Shown: positions 18,130 to 27,773 of the stretch, piece by piece
Numbering within the stretch: the first letter of the stretch is position 1
Layout of the letters: each line of letters begins with the position of its first letter
Assembly (NCBI RefSeq): GCF_032878955.1
Contig: NZ_CP043839.1
Coordinates: 1,612,001 to 1,676,000 of the forward strand
Origin: Butyricimonas paravirosa
GTDB taxonomy: Bacteria > Bacteroidota > Bacteroidia > Bacteroidales > Marinifilaceae
Direction: 5' to 3'
DNA: 64,000 nucleotides
Program-made: the position numbers and the translations under genes
The notes under the pieces: model-generated
What the model saw: the letters and a program-made list of their open reading frames with translations, nothing else
Databases searched by the model: none
Told to the model about the DNA's origin: nothing

Positions 18130-19725
18130 ATGAAGATTATGAAATTCAAAAAAATATATACACTTGGTCTGGGCCTACTCATTGCCGGGATGTCGGCAGT
18201 AAATGCCCAAACCCAAGACAACGAGAAGATTTTTTACCGAATGGATCGGGTCAAAGCGAACAATCCTTGGACGAAGTCTTTAAACTACGCTGGATTAACA
18301 TTCAACGAAAATCAGGATTTCACCATCGTAGAAGTCGATTTTCAATATGGAAAAGGTAGTCTCAGAAATGTAAACGCCCCCACGGCATTCAATAAAACGA
18401 ACCTGCAAACAGAATCCTTCCGAAGATTGAATAAAGTATTCTTCTACGGGAAGTTCAGTTTTGACTACATGAACCGCCTGAAAATGGGATGGTGTAACGT
18501 TATCAACCCGTACCGCTCCCCAATATTCTTTGCAGACAGTATGCCGGGACGTCAGACTATGGAAACTTACATCTTGGAAGGTGGAATCGGTTATATGATT
18601 GGAAAGCGCTGGAGTATTGGGGCCAAAATCGATTACCTGACCGCCAGTAATGCCAAGAAGAAAGACGCCCGAAACAAGAACACGTACATGAACCTAAAAG
18701 TGTACCCGGGAGTGGTTTACCGTTCCAAATACTTGAACTTGGGACTGAACTTCATTTACCAGAAAGAGACGGAGAACATTGACATCAGGACAATCGGAAC
18801 AGGCCGAACACCGGAACTTCTTTCCGTCGAGGGATTATGGTTCTACACGTCGGAACAGGTAAGTTCAAGCGTAAGCATCATCCGGGACATTCGGGATGAA
18901 GCGCTAGGAGGCGCCGCACAAGTGGAATTCCATACCCACCGAACCCGATTCTTTAACCAATTCTCCATGCTGGAAAAGAAACAGGAGATTTTCAAGGCGA
19001 ATTATAACAAAGAGCGCGGAGGCGAAATGAAACAACGCGCATACAATTACACCGGAGCCTTCAACGTCAGCGGAGAAAAGTACAACCACTACATTAACCT
19101 GCAAGCCGATTTCTCCAATATGTTAGGCTACGAGAACATCCAGCAAAAGGAAGTCATAAACCAAAATAGTACCTGGACACAATTCGGGAAAAAGAATAAA
19201 TCTTCCATCGAGTCTACCGTTTATGACGCAAACTATAACCTGTTCCGCAATCGCACCGCGTATAACAGTTGCTGGAACGCACAAATCGGGGCTAAAGGCT
19301 TTTACGCCGAAAGGGTATATCGTCTATATCCGGCTAAATTCCAACAAATATTGAGAAACACGGAAGGTTATCTTTCATTCGAGAAGAATTTCCTTTTCAA
19401 AAAAGGAATGTTGGATTGCGGCATAAACGGGGCCTACACCATCGGGGGAGGCACGATGTTAAAAATGAAACAGGAATCCGAAACCGTCTTACCGAATATC
19501 GACGAATACCCGCAACGGAAAGATTTACTGGAACAGGAATTCGAGTATATCACATCGGACAAAATAGCCGGAGGAGTAAACGTTCGCTACACTTATTTCC
19601 TCAACAAGGAAAAAGGAATGAACTTGTACGCTATCGGCAATGTCAATTACAAAAAGTCCACCAGCGGCCTGTATGACGGTAAAGACTGGACAACGTTGCA
19701 AGCCACGATAGGACTATCATTCTAG
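18130..19725 (+). CDS. DUF6850-like outer-membrane beta-barrel protein
   Basis: A 531-residue exported protein with a signal peptide (ending VNAQ, about residue 27). It is otherwise a run of amphipathic beta strands, rich in Tyr/Asn/Gly and ending in an aromatic residue (TLQATIGLSF), as expected for an outer-membrane barrel. It resembles the DUF6850 family. It starts 17 nt after the DUF4876-like gene and belongs to the same transcript. A second channel or receptor accessory in the outer membrane is plausible. No biochemical function is known to me. Confidence 0.72.
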   Translation: MKIMKFKKIYTLGLGLLIAGMSAVNAQTQDNEKIFYRMDRVKANNPWTKSLNYAGLTFNENQDFTIVEVDFQYGKGSLRNVNAPTAFNKTNLQTESFRRLNKVFFYGKFSFDYMNRLKMGWCNVINPYRSPIFFADSMPGRQTMETYILEGGIGYMIGKRWSIGAKIDYLTASNAKKKDARNKNTYMNLKVYPGVVYRSKYLNLGLNFIYQKETENIDIRTIGTGRTPELLSVEGLWFYTSEQVSSSVSIIRDIRDEALGGAAQVEFHTHRTRFFNQFSMLEKKQEIFKANYNKERGGEMKQRAYNYTGAFNVSGEKYNHYINLQADFSNMLGYENIQQKEVINQNSTWTQFGKKNKSSIESTVYDANYNLFRNRTAYNSCWNAQIGAKGFYAERVYRLYPAKFQQILRNTEGYLSFEKNFLFKKGMLDCGINGAYTIGGGTMLKMKQESETVLPNIDEYPQRKDLLEQEFEYITSDKIAGGVNVRYTYFLNKEKGMNLYAIGNVNYKKSTSGLYDGKDWTTLQATIGLSF

Positions 19726-19756
19726 GGGATCAAAAACAACAAATATCAAAAAAGAA

Positions 19757-21697
19757 ATGAGCAAGATTAAGAAAAACTTATGGAGACATGTACTGCAATT
19801 GGGTGTAATTGCGGTCATTGCCGGATTTATTCTGAAAGTATTTTTCGGGGGAGCGCCAGCCGACGTCGAGGCCTATTGCCCGTTCGGGGGACTGCAATCT
19901 CTCGTAACCTACTTGAATTCAAACACACTGGCATGTAGCATGTCGATCGTACAGATCATGATGGGGGTAACCCTGGCAATCGGCGTTATTCTTTTCAGTA
20001 AACTGTTCTGCGGTTATCTCTGTCCCTTAGGCACGGTAACAGAATGGATGGCCGTTTTACGCAAAAAGATGAAGATAAACATCAACATCACCACGGGTTC
20101 AGTCGTCGACAAAATTTTAAGAGCGATCAAGTATATCCTGTTATTCTGGATATTCTACATGACGATTTCAAGCAGCGAACTATTCTGTAAGAACTTTGAC
20201 CCGTACTATGCTATCGCAACCGGATTCAAAGGCGAACTTACCGCGTGGATGGCGTTAATTTCCATCGCTTGCCTATTTCTAGGCAACTTGTTCATCAATA
20301 TGTTCTGGTGTAAATACATCTGCCCGCTCGGAGCGTTGAGCAACGTGTTCAAATTCACGCTCACGTTCCTAGGCTTATTGATACTTTCATTAATTCTAGG
20401 CTATTTCGGCCTACCGATGCAATGGTACTGGTTACTCGGTGCAAGCTGCGTGATCGGTTATATCTTCGAAATCGTGTACCACGAAAGCAAGGTATTCCCG
20501 TTACTCCGCATCACTCGGGATGACGAGAAATGTAACCATTGCGGTTTGTGTAGCAAAAAATGCCCGCAACAAATTGACGTGGCCAATCTGAAAGTCGTGA
20601 AAGACATCGATTGTACCTTATGTGGCGAATGTATGGGAGCATGTAATAAAAATGCTTTACAGATAAACCGTAAACCGGCATTCCGATGGTTACCCGCAAT
20701 TCTAGTCGTTGTTCTCTTCTTCGTCGGGCTGTGGATGGGTACCCATTGGGAATTGCCGACTATAGATGAACGTTGGGGAGACCCGGCAAAATTGGAACAC
20801 TTGGAATCCTTCGAACGCGACGGCATGAGAACCGTGAAATGTTTCGGTAGCTCCAAGGCATTTGCCGCACGAATGAAAAACGTTCCGGGAGTTTACGGGG
20901 TAACGACTTACGTGAATCGATTCGCCGTCGTGGTTTATTATGACCCGAGTGAAACGAGTAAAGAAAAAGTAGAGAACGCCATGTTTACCCCGGTAAAACG
21001 GAAACTGAATACGCCTCCTGCCGGAGTGGAACAATTAAAAATAATCACCTTAGGCGTTGAAAAACTATTCGACCAAATGGACGTGACGTTCCTAGGAAAC
21101 ATCATCCGTGAAAAAGAAGGTTTCTATGGAATACAAACCGAATATGACTGCCCGGTAAGAGTGAAATTATTCATGGACATCAATAAACCGATTGATAAAA
21201 AAGAATTAAGAAGTATCGTCGAAACCCGTGAATTCGAGATGCCGGTGCATGGTGGTGGAGTTAAGAAGATCGAATGTGACTACGAACTGGTAAACATCTC
21301 GAATCAAGTGGACACGATCGGTCGTCAGGCATTCCTCGAGATGATGTTCCCGGCAACCAAATCTCGTTTTCAAATTGCCTTGAAGAAATACGGGGAAGAC
21401 GCCGCCACGGCAGTTTACGAGATGCCCTATCCGGGATTGGATAAACCGTTAGTTCAGCGTCAGGTTCCCTATTTGGGAAGTTTCCTTTCAACTCAAGATG
21501 GAGTGATGGAATTCGCCACGGCTCTGAACGGTGACATCCCGGTTATCCGAATCACGTACGTGAAAGAGGTTCTGGATGATGAAAAAATCTGGGAGATTCT
21601 TCAAACCCCAAAATGGAAAATCCATTACACGAACGGGACAACCAAAGAGATTGATGCTACTCTAACCTTTAAAACACCGGGTAAAACCGTTGAATGA
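19757..21697 (+). CDS. NapH/CcoG-like membrane polyferredoxin with HMA-like C-terminus
   Basis: A 646-residue inner-membrane iron-sulfur protein. The N-terminal part has about five to six transmembrane helices with the paired cysteine motifs of the NapH/YccM/RdxA group (FCGYLCPLG, CKYICPLG; also AYCPFGGL). Residues about 255-298 carry two 4Fe-4S ferredoxin motifs, CNHCGLCSKKCP and CTLCGECMGACN. After one more helix, residues about 350-420 look like a heavy-metal-associated fold (MRTVKCFGSSKAFAARMKNVPGVYGVTTYVN), but with a single Cys instead of CxxC. The remaining tail is also alpha/beta and domain-poor. NapH-like proteins pass electrons from quinol or ferredoxin to periplasmic partners, so this could reduce an imported metal. 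It is the last gene of the sigma-factor block. Confidence 0.82.
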   Translation: MSKIKKNLWRHVLQLGVIAVIAGFILKVFFGGAPADVEAYCPFGGLQSLVTYLNSNTLACSMSIVQIMMGVTLAIGVILFSKLFCGYLCPLGTVTEWMAVLRKKMKININITTGSVVDKILRAIKYILLFWIFYMTISSSELFCKNFDPYYAIATGFKGELTAWMALISIACLFLGNLFINMFWCKYICPLGALSNVFKFTLTFLGLLILSLILGYFGLPMQWYWLLGASCVIGYIFEIVYHESKVFPLLRITRDDEKCNHCGLCSKKCPQQIDVANLKVVKDIDCTLCGECMGACNKNALQINRKPAFRWLPAILVVVLFFVGLWMGTHWELPTIDERWGDPAKLEHLESFERDGMRTVKCFGSSKAFAARMKNVPGVYGVTTYVNRFAVVVYYDPSETSKEKVENAMFTPVKRKLNTPPAGVEQLKIITLGVEKLFDQMDVTFLGNIIREKEGFYGIQTEYDCPVRVKLFMDINKPIDKKELRSIVETREFEMPVHGGGVKKIECDYELVNISNQVDTIGRQAFLEMMFPATKSRFQIALKKYGEDAATAVYEMPYPGLDKPLVQRQVPYLGSFLSTQDGVMEFATALNGDIPVIRITYVKEVLDDEKIWEILQTPKWKIHYTNGTTKEIDATLTFKTPGKTVE

Positions 21698-21711
21698 ACA
21701 ACCGTTTTCGT

Positions 21712-21857
21712 GGGGCTTCCAAAAAGTCAATTTTAAAAACTACCCCCACCAGCTCCCCCTTGCACAGGGGGAGAGCTGATTACCAAGCGTTTTCTCCCCC
21801 TGTGCAAGGGAGAGTTAGTGGGGGTAGTTGATAAATACAAATACGACTTTTAACACA
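21712..21857. repeat. MITE-like hairpin element, copy 1
   Basis: A long imperfect hairpin, arms about 21739-21774 and 21793-21829 (both built on CTCCCCCTTGCACAGGGGGAG and its complement-like partner, flanked by CTACCCCCAC/GTGGGGGTAG). Its left end, GGGGCTTCCAAAAAGTCA, nearly matches the left end of the element at 28677, so both belong to one dispersed repeat family. It carries no gene. It fills most of the gap before the M16 gene and may also end the preceding operon's transcript. Confidence 0.6.
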
Positions 21858-21961
21858 TCCTCCACGGAAAACTTGAAATCATTTTTTATGCTTTTATCTT
21901 GTCAGAGTAATCCGTTTGGATTACCCCGCGAGACTTATACCCATACAAATTGTAAATCACC

Positions 21962-24772
21962 ATGATAAAATACATCATCTACACCATATTATTCACCCTG
22001 ATCATCAGTCCCCTGGTGGCGCAGGACATCGGTGCAGACCAAACAATTCCGATGGATCCCGATATACGGATCGGGAAGTTGGATAACGGACTGACCTATT
22101 ACATTCGCCACTCCGAGAATCCCAAAAACAGGGGTGAATTCTATATTGTTCATAACGTGGGCGCAATGCAGGAAGAGGATAACCAGAACGGCTTAGCCCA
22201 TTTCCTGGAACACATGGCCTTTAACGGAACAAAGCATTTCCCGAAGAAAACCATGTTGGAATACCTTGCCAGCATCGGTGTACGATTCGGCACCAACGTG
22301 AACGCTTTCACGTCCAGAAACGTGACGGCATACAATATCTCCGAAGTTCCCTTAATTCGGGAAACGATCATCGATACCGTGTTGTTGATGCTTCACGATT
22401 GGTCCAGTTACATCACCTGTGACTCGGCTGAAATCGAGGCAGAAAGAGGGGTTATTCGGGAAGAGTGGAGAACCCGGGACATCCCCCGTATGCGCCTGTC
22501 GGAACAACTGAACCCCGTGATGTACAACCATTCGAAGTATGCCGAACGTAACGTGATCGGGGACATAAATATCATCATGAACTTCAAACGTCAGACCTTG
22601 TTGGATTTTTACCACAAATGGTACAGGCCCGACTTGCAGGCCGTGATCGTGATCGGTGATTTTGACGTGAACATGATGGAAAATAAAATTAAGAAAATTC
22701 TATCACCACTACCTAAAGCACAGCATCCGGTACAAAAAGAAGTGTATTCGGTTCCCGACAACCGGGAGCCTCTCGTTGGTATCTCGACCGATCCGGATGC
22801 CGGTGCCATGGTAGTCAGACTCATGTATAAACTGGATCTTCCTTCTCCAAGCGAAAGACAAACGGTGAAGGCCTACAAAACCGACTTGGAAAGAAGCTTT
22901 GTGTCGGAATTATTCAAAAAAAGAATCATCAACAAAGCCACTCAAGGTAATCCTTATATCCGTCAGGGATCAGTCAACTACACGGACTTAACACCCGACA
23001 AAAAGATGGTATTCATCATGGGAGCCGTGAAAGACAATAAAGTCAATGAAGCCTTGAACGAACTGGCTATCGAAGTGGAAAGAGTAAAAAAGTACGGATT
23101 TACCCCGGAGGAGTTCAATGAACTACAAGCCAACATGCTTAAATCAGTTAAACTCCAGATGAACCAGAGAAAGAACCTCAAAAGCGTAGATATGGTGAAA
23201 GCCTGTTTGGCCCATTTCACCACGGGAACCCCAATCCCGCCGAATGAGTTCTTAGAAAAGATGTCAGTCTTCACGCTACAAAATCTGACCTTAGAGGAAC
23301 TGAACCGTACAGCCCTAGAGATGTTCTCTGATGACAACATACTCATCACGATACTCGGTCCCCGGCGAGAAAACATCAGTTATCCCGGCGAACAAGAGTT
23401 AATCGCCACCGTCCGAAACGCCAAAGACCAAAACATCGCACCTTATGTCCACCGGACACTGAAAGACACCCGGCTAATCACGAAGACTCCAGAAGCCGGG
23501 AACATTCTGGAAGAGAAGAAAAATGACACGATGGGTACTATCGAATGGACTCTTTCAAACGGCGCAAAGGTCATCATAAAATCATACCCGAACAAAAAAG
23601 ACATTGTTGACATCAAAGGATTTAGCAAAGGAGGGACTTCCACTCTACCGGAAGAAGAACTTGCCAACGGATTCATGGCCAACAATTTTTGCCAGCTCAT
23701 GGGAGTGAAGAATTTCTCCCGGACCGATTTAAAACAAATTAATGTCGGCAAAGTCATCTCCCTCACGCCGGAAATCGGGGAGTATTACGAAACATTGAGT
23801 GGATATGCGGCCAAACGGGACCTGGAAACCTTGATGCAAATGATCCATCTTTATGTCACGGAACCAAACTTTGACCAACAAGAGTTTAACCATCAAATCG
23901 AAAAAATAAAAAGTACACTAAATAATCGCAAGGGCCTCCCAAAAGCCGAGTATAGTCAAGAAGTTCAAGGCGTGAAATACAACCATCACCCGAGGAAAAC
24001 AAGCCTGACCCTTGAAAAAGTAAACACGATCACCTTCGAAAAGACAAAACAAATATACCAAGAACGTTTTGCCAATGCCGGAGACTTCACGTTCATTTTC
24101 ACGGGAGACATTGACTTAGAAAAATTAAAACCACTCGTGGAAACGTACATCGCCTCTCTACCGACAACAGGGGTAAAGCAGGAATACAAAGATAACCACG
24201 TGCGTTACGCCAAGGGAAAAATCATCCGGCATATCGAGAAAGAGTTGACAACCGACAAAGCTTCAATCAGTGTGCTTTACACGGCAAAACTCCCCTACTC
24301 CGCCGAAAACAAAATTCTCTCGGCTGCCTTCCGCTATATTCTCCGGGACAGATACATGAAATCCATCCGTGAGGAAAAAGGGGGAGCATACAGCGTCAGC
24401 GTAAATGCCACGGAAGAGGCTGTCCCGACAAACCAGGTCACGATAGAGGTGAATTTCGACACGGCCCCCTTCATGGCCGACGAAATGCTGGAGATTGTCC
24501 AGAAAGAAATCGATGATCTCGTCAAAAATGGCCCCTCATCTTCCGAATTGGAAAATGCGCAACGCTATTTCAACAAACTTTACAAGACAAACATTTCCAC
24601 CAATTCCTATTGGCAGGAAACTTTATCAGACTATTACCGATACGGAATTGACAATTTCACGAATTACGAAAACACGATGAATGGTTTAACACCATCAGAT
24701 ATTCGTAAATTCGCCAAAACCGTGTTTGGACAGAAAAATAAAATGGAATTCGTATTATTACCAAAAAAATAA
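21962..24772 (+). CDS. M16 family (insulinase/pitrilysin) zinc peptidase
   Basis: A 936-residue exported protein with a signal peptide (ends PLVAQ, about residue 21). The inverted zinc motif HFLEH is at residues 80-84, with the distal glutamate in the helix 'EIEAERGVIREEW' about 75 residues later, as in active M16 enzymes. The protein has the expected two M16 halves (about 35-480 and 520-930), and the second half lacks the zinc motif, as is usual. Family members degrade peptides in the periplasm. Its stop is 5 nt before the S46 peptidase start, so the two exopeptidase-type genes form one operon for peptide breakdown. Confidence 0.92.
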   Translation: MIKYIIYTILFTLIISPLVAQDIGADQTIPMDPDIRIGKLDNGLTYYIRHSENPKNRGEFYIVHNVGAMQEEDNQNGLAHFLEHMAFNGTKHFPKKTMLEYLASIGVRFGTNVNAFTSRNVTAYNISEVPLIRETIIDTVLLMLHDWSSYITCDSAEIEAERGVIREEWRTRDIPRMRLSEQLNPVMYNHSKYAERNVIGDINIIMNFKRQTLLDFYHKWYRPDLQAVIVIGDFDVNMMENKIKKILSPLPKAQHPVQKEVYSVPDNREPLVGISTDPDAGAMVVRLMYKLDLPSPSERQTVKAYKTDLERSFVSELFKKRIINKATQGNPYIRQGSVNYTDLTPDKKMVFIMGAVKDNKVNEALNELAIEVERVKKYGFTPEEFNELQANMLKSVKLQMNQRKNLKSVDMVKACLAHFTTGTPIPPNEFLEKMSVFTLQNLTLEELNRTALEMFSDDNILITILGPRRENISYPGEQELIATVRNAKDQNIAPYVHRTLKDTRLITKTPEAGNILEEKKNDTMGTIEWTLSNGAKVIIKSYPNKKDIVDIKGFSKGGTSTLPEEELANGFMANNFCQLMGVKNFSRTDLKQINVGKVISLTPEIGEYYETLSGYAAKRDLETLMQMIHLYVTEPNFDQQEFNHQIEKIKSTLNNRKGLPKAEYSQEVQGVKYNHHPRKTSLTLEKVNTITFEKTKQIYQERFANAGDFTFIFTGDIDLEKLKPLVETYIASLPTTGVKQEYKDNHVRYAKGKIIRHIEKELTTDKASISVLYTAKLPYSAENKILSAAFRYILRDRYMKSIREEKGGAYSVSVNATEEAVPTNQVTIEVNFDTAPFMADEMLEIVQKEIDDLVKNGPSSSELENAQRYFNKLYKTNISTNSYWQETLSDYYRYGIDNFTNYENTMNGLTPSDIRKFAKTVFGQKNKMEFVLLPKK

Positions 24773-24776
24773 CGGG

Positions 24777-26954
24777 ATGAAGACAACAACATTTATCAAA
24801 AGTATTATTGCCACCCTTTTAATCGTAAGCAGCACTTTCACGGTAAAGGCTGACGAGGGAATGTGGCTGATCCATCTTATGGCCCAAACCAATTACGAGG
24901 CAATGAAAGCCAAGGGAGTCGAACTCTCGGCTGAAGAAATCTACAGTGAAACCGTTCCTTCTTTAAAGGATGCTATCGTGGCCCTAGATTTCGGAAGCTG
25001 CACGGGAAGTATGATCTCCAAAAACGGCTTGATGATCACGAATCACCATTGCGCTTACGACGACATCCAGAAGTTGAGTAGTCTTGAACATGATTACTTG
25101 AAAAATGGTTTTTGGTCAAAGAATCAAGGCGAAGAAATCCGTATTCCGGGCAAAACGGTCATGTTTCTGGACCGGGTGATCGACGTCACGGACGAATACC
25201 GGGAAGTACTGAAAAGTTTCGAGAAAGACGACGAAACGGCCCCCTACACTTCCAGAAGGGCCAACTCCGTGATCGAGAAGAAATACGCGAAGAAAGGATA
25301 CGAGACCTCGTGTGCGGCCATGTTGCGAGGCAACAAATATTATTTATTCTATTATAAAGTGTACGAAGACGTACGTCTTGTAGCAGCTCCCCCCACTTGT
25401 TTCGGGGCATTCGGGAAAGACACGGATAACTGGTCGTGGCCACAGCATAAAGGGGATTTTGCCATGTACCGGGTATACGGTGACAAGGATGGGAACCCGG
25501 CCAAATACTCTCCGGATAACCAACCGATCACGCCAAAATACGTGCTACCCGTGTCAGTAGCCGGGATTAAGGAAGGTGACTACGCCATGGTCTTGGGTTA
25601 CCCGGGATCAACTGCCCGCTACACGCCATCATTCGGGGTTAGCGAGAAAATTAACATCACGAATCCCGCCATGATCAAGGTTCGGGACACGAAGTTAGCT
25701 ATCCTTCGGGAAGCCATGAATGCCGACGAGAAGATCAACATCCAATACGCTTCCAAATACTTCATGAACAGTAACTACTGGAAATACGCCATCGGTGAAT
25801 GTGAATACACAAAAAAATATAATGTCGTCGGCCTTAAAACAGCCGAAGAGGCAAAACTAACCGCGTGGATCAACGCTGACCCCGCACGCAAAGCTAAATA
25901 CGGTGATTTGGTCGAGGAATTGCGAGCCTGCTACGCATTCTCCGCTCCGTACATGGCTACTGCTATCTACCATCGGGAGGCTATCATAAACGGGGCTGAC
26001 TTGACCCGCCTCGCCATGCGTTTTAAAGGATTCGAAAGTGCCATGGAAAAACAAGGATGTTGTGTCCTACACAAAGACTGCGCACAATGCAAGAACCTGA
26101 GACATTTCTGCGAACAATATTTCAAGGATTATGACGAGCAGGTTGACCGCAAGGTTTTCGCCGCCATGATCGAACTATACGTGAATAATATCGACCCGAA
26201 ATTCTTCCCGGAAGAAATCGGTAACCTAGTGAAAAAATTCAAAGGTGACTACCAGAAATTAACGGACTATGTTTACAAAAATTCCGTGCTAACAACAAAA
26301 GACCGTTTGTTTGCTTGGTTAGACAAGGGGGTTGACCAAAAAACAATCGACAAAGACCCGGCATACCTGATCACGAAATCAGCCCAAACGAAAAACTACG
26401 AGCTGCGTGATTATTTAAAAGACAATAACCAAAAGATAGGTGCTTTACGCACGCTTTACATGGAGGCTCTTGTCGAAATGAACAAGGGAACTGTACTTCC
26501 CCCGGATGCGAACTCGACAATGCGAATTACCTACGGAACGGTTGGCGGTTACTCCCCGAAAGACGGCGTCACTTATCATTGCCGTTCTTCTATCGACGGT
26601 TACAAGGAGAAATACGTGAAAAACGACCCGGAATTCGACTTGAACCCGGATTGTTTGGCTGCTATCCAAAAAGGAGACTGGGGACGCTATGCCGATAAAG
26701 ACGGCAAACTTTATACTGGATTCGCCACGGATCTCGACATCACGGGAGGAAATTCCGGTAGCCCCGTAATCAATGCCAAGGGCGAATTGATCGGTTTGGC
26801 ATACGACGGCAACTGGGAATCCATGGCCGGAGACCTTTATTACAATCCGAAATATAATAAATGTGTATGCGTTGACATTCGTTTTGTTCTGTGGATTATA
26901 GACAAATACGCAGGGGCGTCAAATTTACTAAACGAAATTAGCATTGTTGAATAA
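24777..26954 (+). CDS. S46 family dipeptidyl-peptidase, DPP7-type
   Basis: A 725-residue periplasmic serine exopeptidase that removes dipeptides from peptide N-termini. Signal peptide at residues 1-25 (ends TVKA). The chymotrypsin-like catalytic His lies in TNHHCAYD (about residue 90) and the Ser in TGGNSGSPV. Eighteen residues after that Ser is Gly (AYDGNW). That position is Gly in DPP7 (hydrophobic P1) and Arg in DPP11 (acidic P1), so DPP7-like specificity is predicted. The frame is open to a TTG at 24726 inside the M16 gene. I chose ATG 24777 because it begins the signal peptide and follows the M16 stop by 4 nt. Confidence 0.93.
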   Translation: MKTTTFIKSIIATLLIVSSTFTVKADEGMWLIHLMAQTNYEAMKAKGVELSAEEIYSETVPSLKDAIVALDFGSCTGSMISKNGLMITNHHCAYDDIQKLSSLEHDYLKNGFWSKNQGEEIRIPGKTVMFLDRVIDVTDEYREVLKSFEKDDETAPYTSRRANSVIEKKYAKKGYETSCAAMLRGNKYYLFYYKVYEDVRLVAAPPTCFGAFGKDTDNWSWPQHKGDFAMYRVYGDKDGNPAKYSPDNQPITPKYVLPVSVAGIKEGDYAMVLGYPGSTARYTPSFGVSEKINITNPAMIKVRDTKLAILREAMNADEKINIQYASKYFMNSNYWKYAIGECEYTKKYNVVGLKTAEEAKLTAWINADPARKAKYGDLVEELRACYAFSAPYMATAIYHREAIINGADLTRLAMRFKGFESAMEKQGCCVLHKDCAQCKNLRHFCEQYFKDYDEQVDRKVFAAMIELYVNNIDPKFFPEEIGNLVKKFKGDYQKLTDYVYKNSVLTTKDRLFAWLDKGVDQKTIDKDPAYLITKSAQTKNYELRDYLKDNNQKIGALRTLYMEALVEMNKGTVLPPDANSTMRITYGTVGGYSPKDGVTYHCRSSIDGYKEKYVKNDPEFDLNPDCLAAIQKGDWGRYADKDGKLYTGFATDLDITGGNSGSPVINAKGELIGLAYDGNWESMAGDLYYNPKYNKCVCVDIRFVLWIIDKYAGASNLLNEISIVE

Positions 26955-26965
26955 TAAAAAATTAC

Positions 26966-27120
26966 TATATTTGTTTGGTCAAGGAGTGAGTAATCTTGAT
27001 ACGAAAAGCACACTACGATTATTTAATGTTTTTAATCAATCGGTCACTGAAGCACGCACCAAAAAAGTGATCTTAGTTTGATTCCTTGACATAGCGGTCT
27101 CCGAACGGGACCGCTTTTTT
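26966..27120 (+). ncRNA. Candidate small RNA with its own promoter and terminator
   Basis: A -7 box TATATTTG (26966-26973), with ATTG at 26943-26946, sits 19 nt upstream in Bacteroidota spacing. Transcription should start near 26978-26980. GTCAAGGA (26978-26985) pairs exactly with TCCTTGAC (27083-27090), closing a domain of about 113 nt. The intrinsic terminator follows at once. No plausible reading frame or start codon fills it. A 6S-like closed-stem RNA is one possibility, but the sequence is shorter than usual for 6S, and I do not recognise a known family. Confidence 0.55.
27094..27120 (+). terminator. Intrinsic terminator of the candidate small RNA
   Basis: Stem GCGGTCTC/GGGACCGC (8 bp with one wobble) followed by six T. 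Confidence 0.85.
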
Positions 27121-27172
27121 CGTATTTCACTCACCACACTCTCGCCTGTATTGTAGCATACTTTCTTGGGAG

Positions 27173-27285
27173 TCTCGTTAGTTTGTCCATTACAAGACGA
27201 GTAAAGAACCGTGACAAGTTCTCCGCATTCGCTCGTTGATTTCCCGTTAACTTCCCGTTGACTTCCCGTTAACTTACTAACGAGA
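27173..27285. repeat. Inverted repeat enclosing an 11-bp tandem repeat
   Basis: TCTCGTTAGT (27173-27182) is answered by ACTAACGAGA (27276-27285). Between them lie three tandem copies of TTCCCGTTRAC at 27241-27273. No gene is recognisable. The rest of the gap up to the tRNA looks empty. Confidence 0.6.
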
Positions 27286-27464
27286 CACTCAAAAGGATAC
27301 GACGCAAGTAACCGACAAATATATAGATCGTCCGAAAAACAAGACCACCAACGGTAACCCGCAAGCCAAAGCAAGGATCCAGCATATTATTCACTGATTT
27401 CCAACTCACAACGATTTAACATCAAAAATAATCCCAAACATACACATTCATTAAAAATAATTTC

Positions 27465-27472
27465 TATCTTTG
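27465..27472 (+). promoter_or_regulatory. -7 box of tRNA-Ser
   Basis: TATCTTTG 10 nt before the tRNA 5' end. Confidence 0.65.
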
Positions 27473-27482
27473 TCCCGCATTT

Positions 27483-27570
27483 GGAAAGATGCAGGAGTGG
27501 CTGAACTGGCACGCCTGGAAAGCGTGTAAACCTCTAAAGGGTTTCGGGGGTTCGAATCCCCCTCTTTCCG
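27483..27570 (+). tRNA. tRNA-Ser (GGA anticodon)
   Basis: An 88-nt class II tRNA. Acceptor GGAAAGA pairs with TCTTTCC, the anticodon stem is CACGC/GCGTG, and the loop CTGGAAA has anticodon GGA at 27517-27519. A long variable arm follows, then a T arm with GGTTCGAATCC. CCA is not encoded. Confidence 0.95.
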
Positions 27571-27773
27571 CTAGGAAATATTGAATTTCAGAGAGTTGGA
27601 AGTTAAATTCTAACTCTCTTTTGTTTTAATAGCATAGTCTGTTTTAGGGTGCTTTAATGTCTGTTTTCGACTGAAAGTTAAACCAAGAGTTTAACCGAAA
27701 ACAAACATGAATACGACCATTAATGTCTTGTATTACAAATCAAAAACTCTTGCAAAACAAATGAAGTTATTTT

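Noticed and set aside
27036..27374. 112-codon minus-strand open frame
   Set aside because: It runs through the small-RNA terminator and the tandem repeat, has a Cys/Trp-rich, low-complexity product and no recognisable domain.
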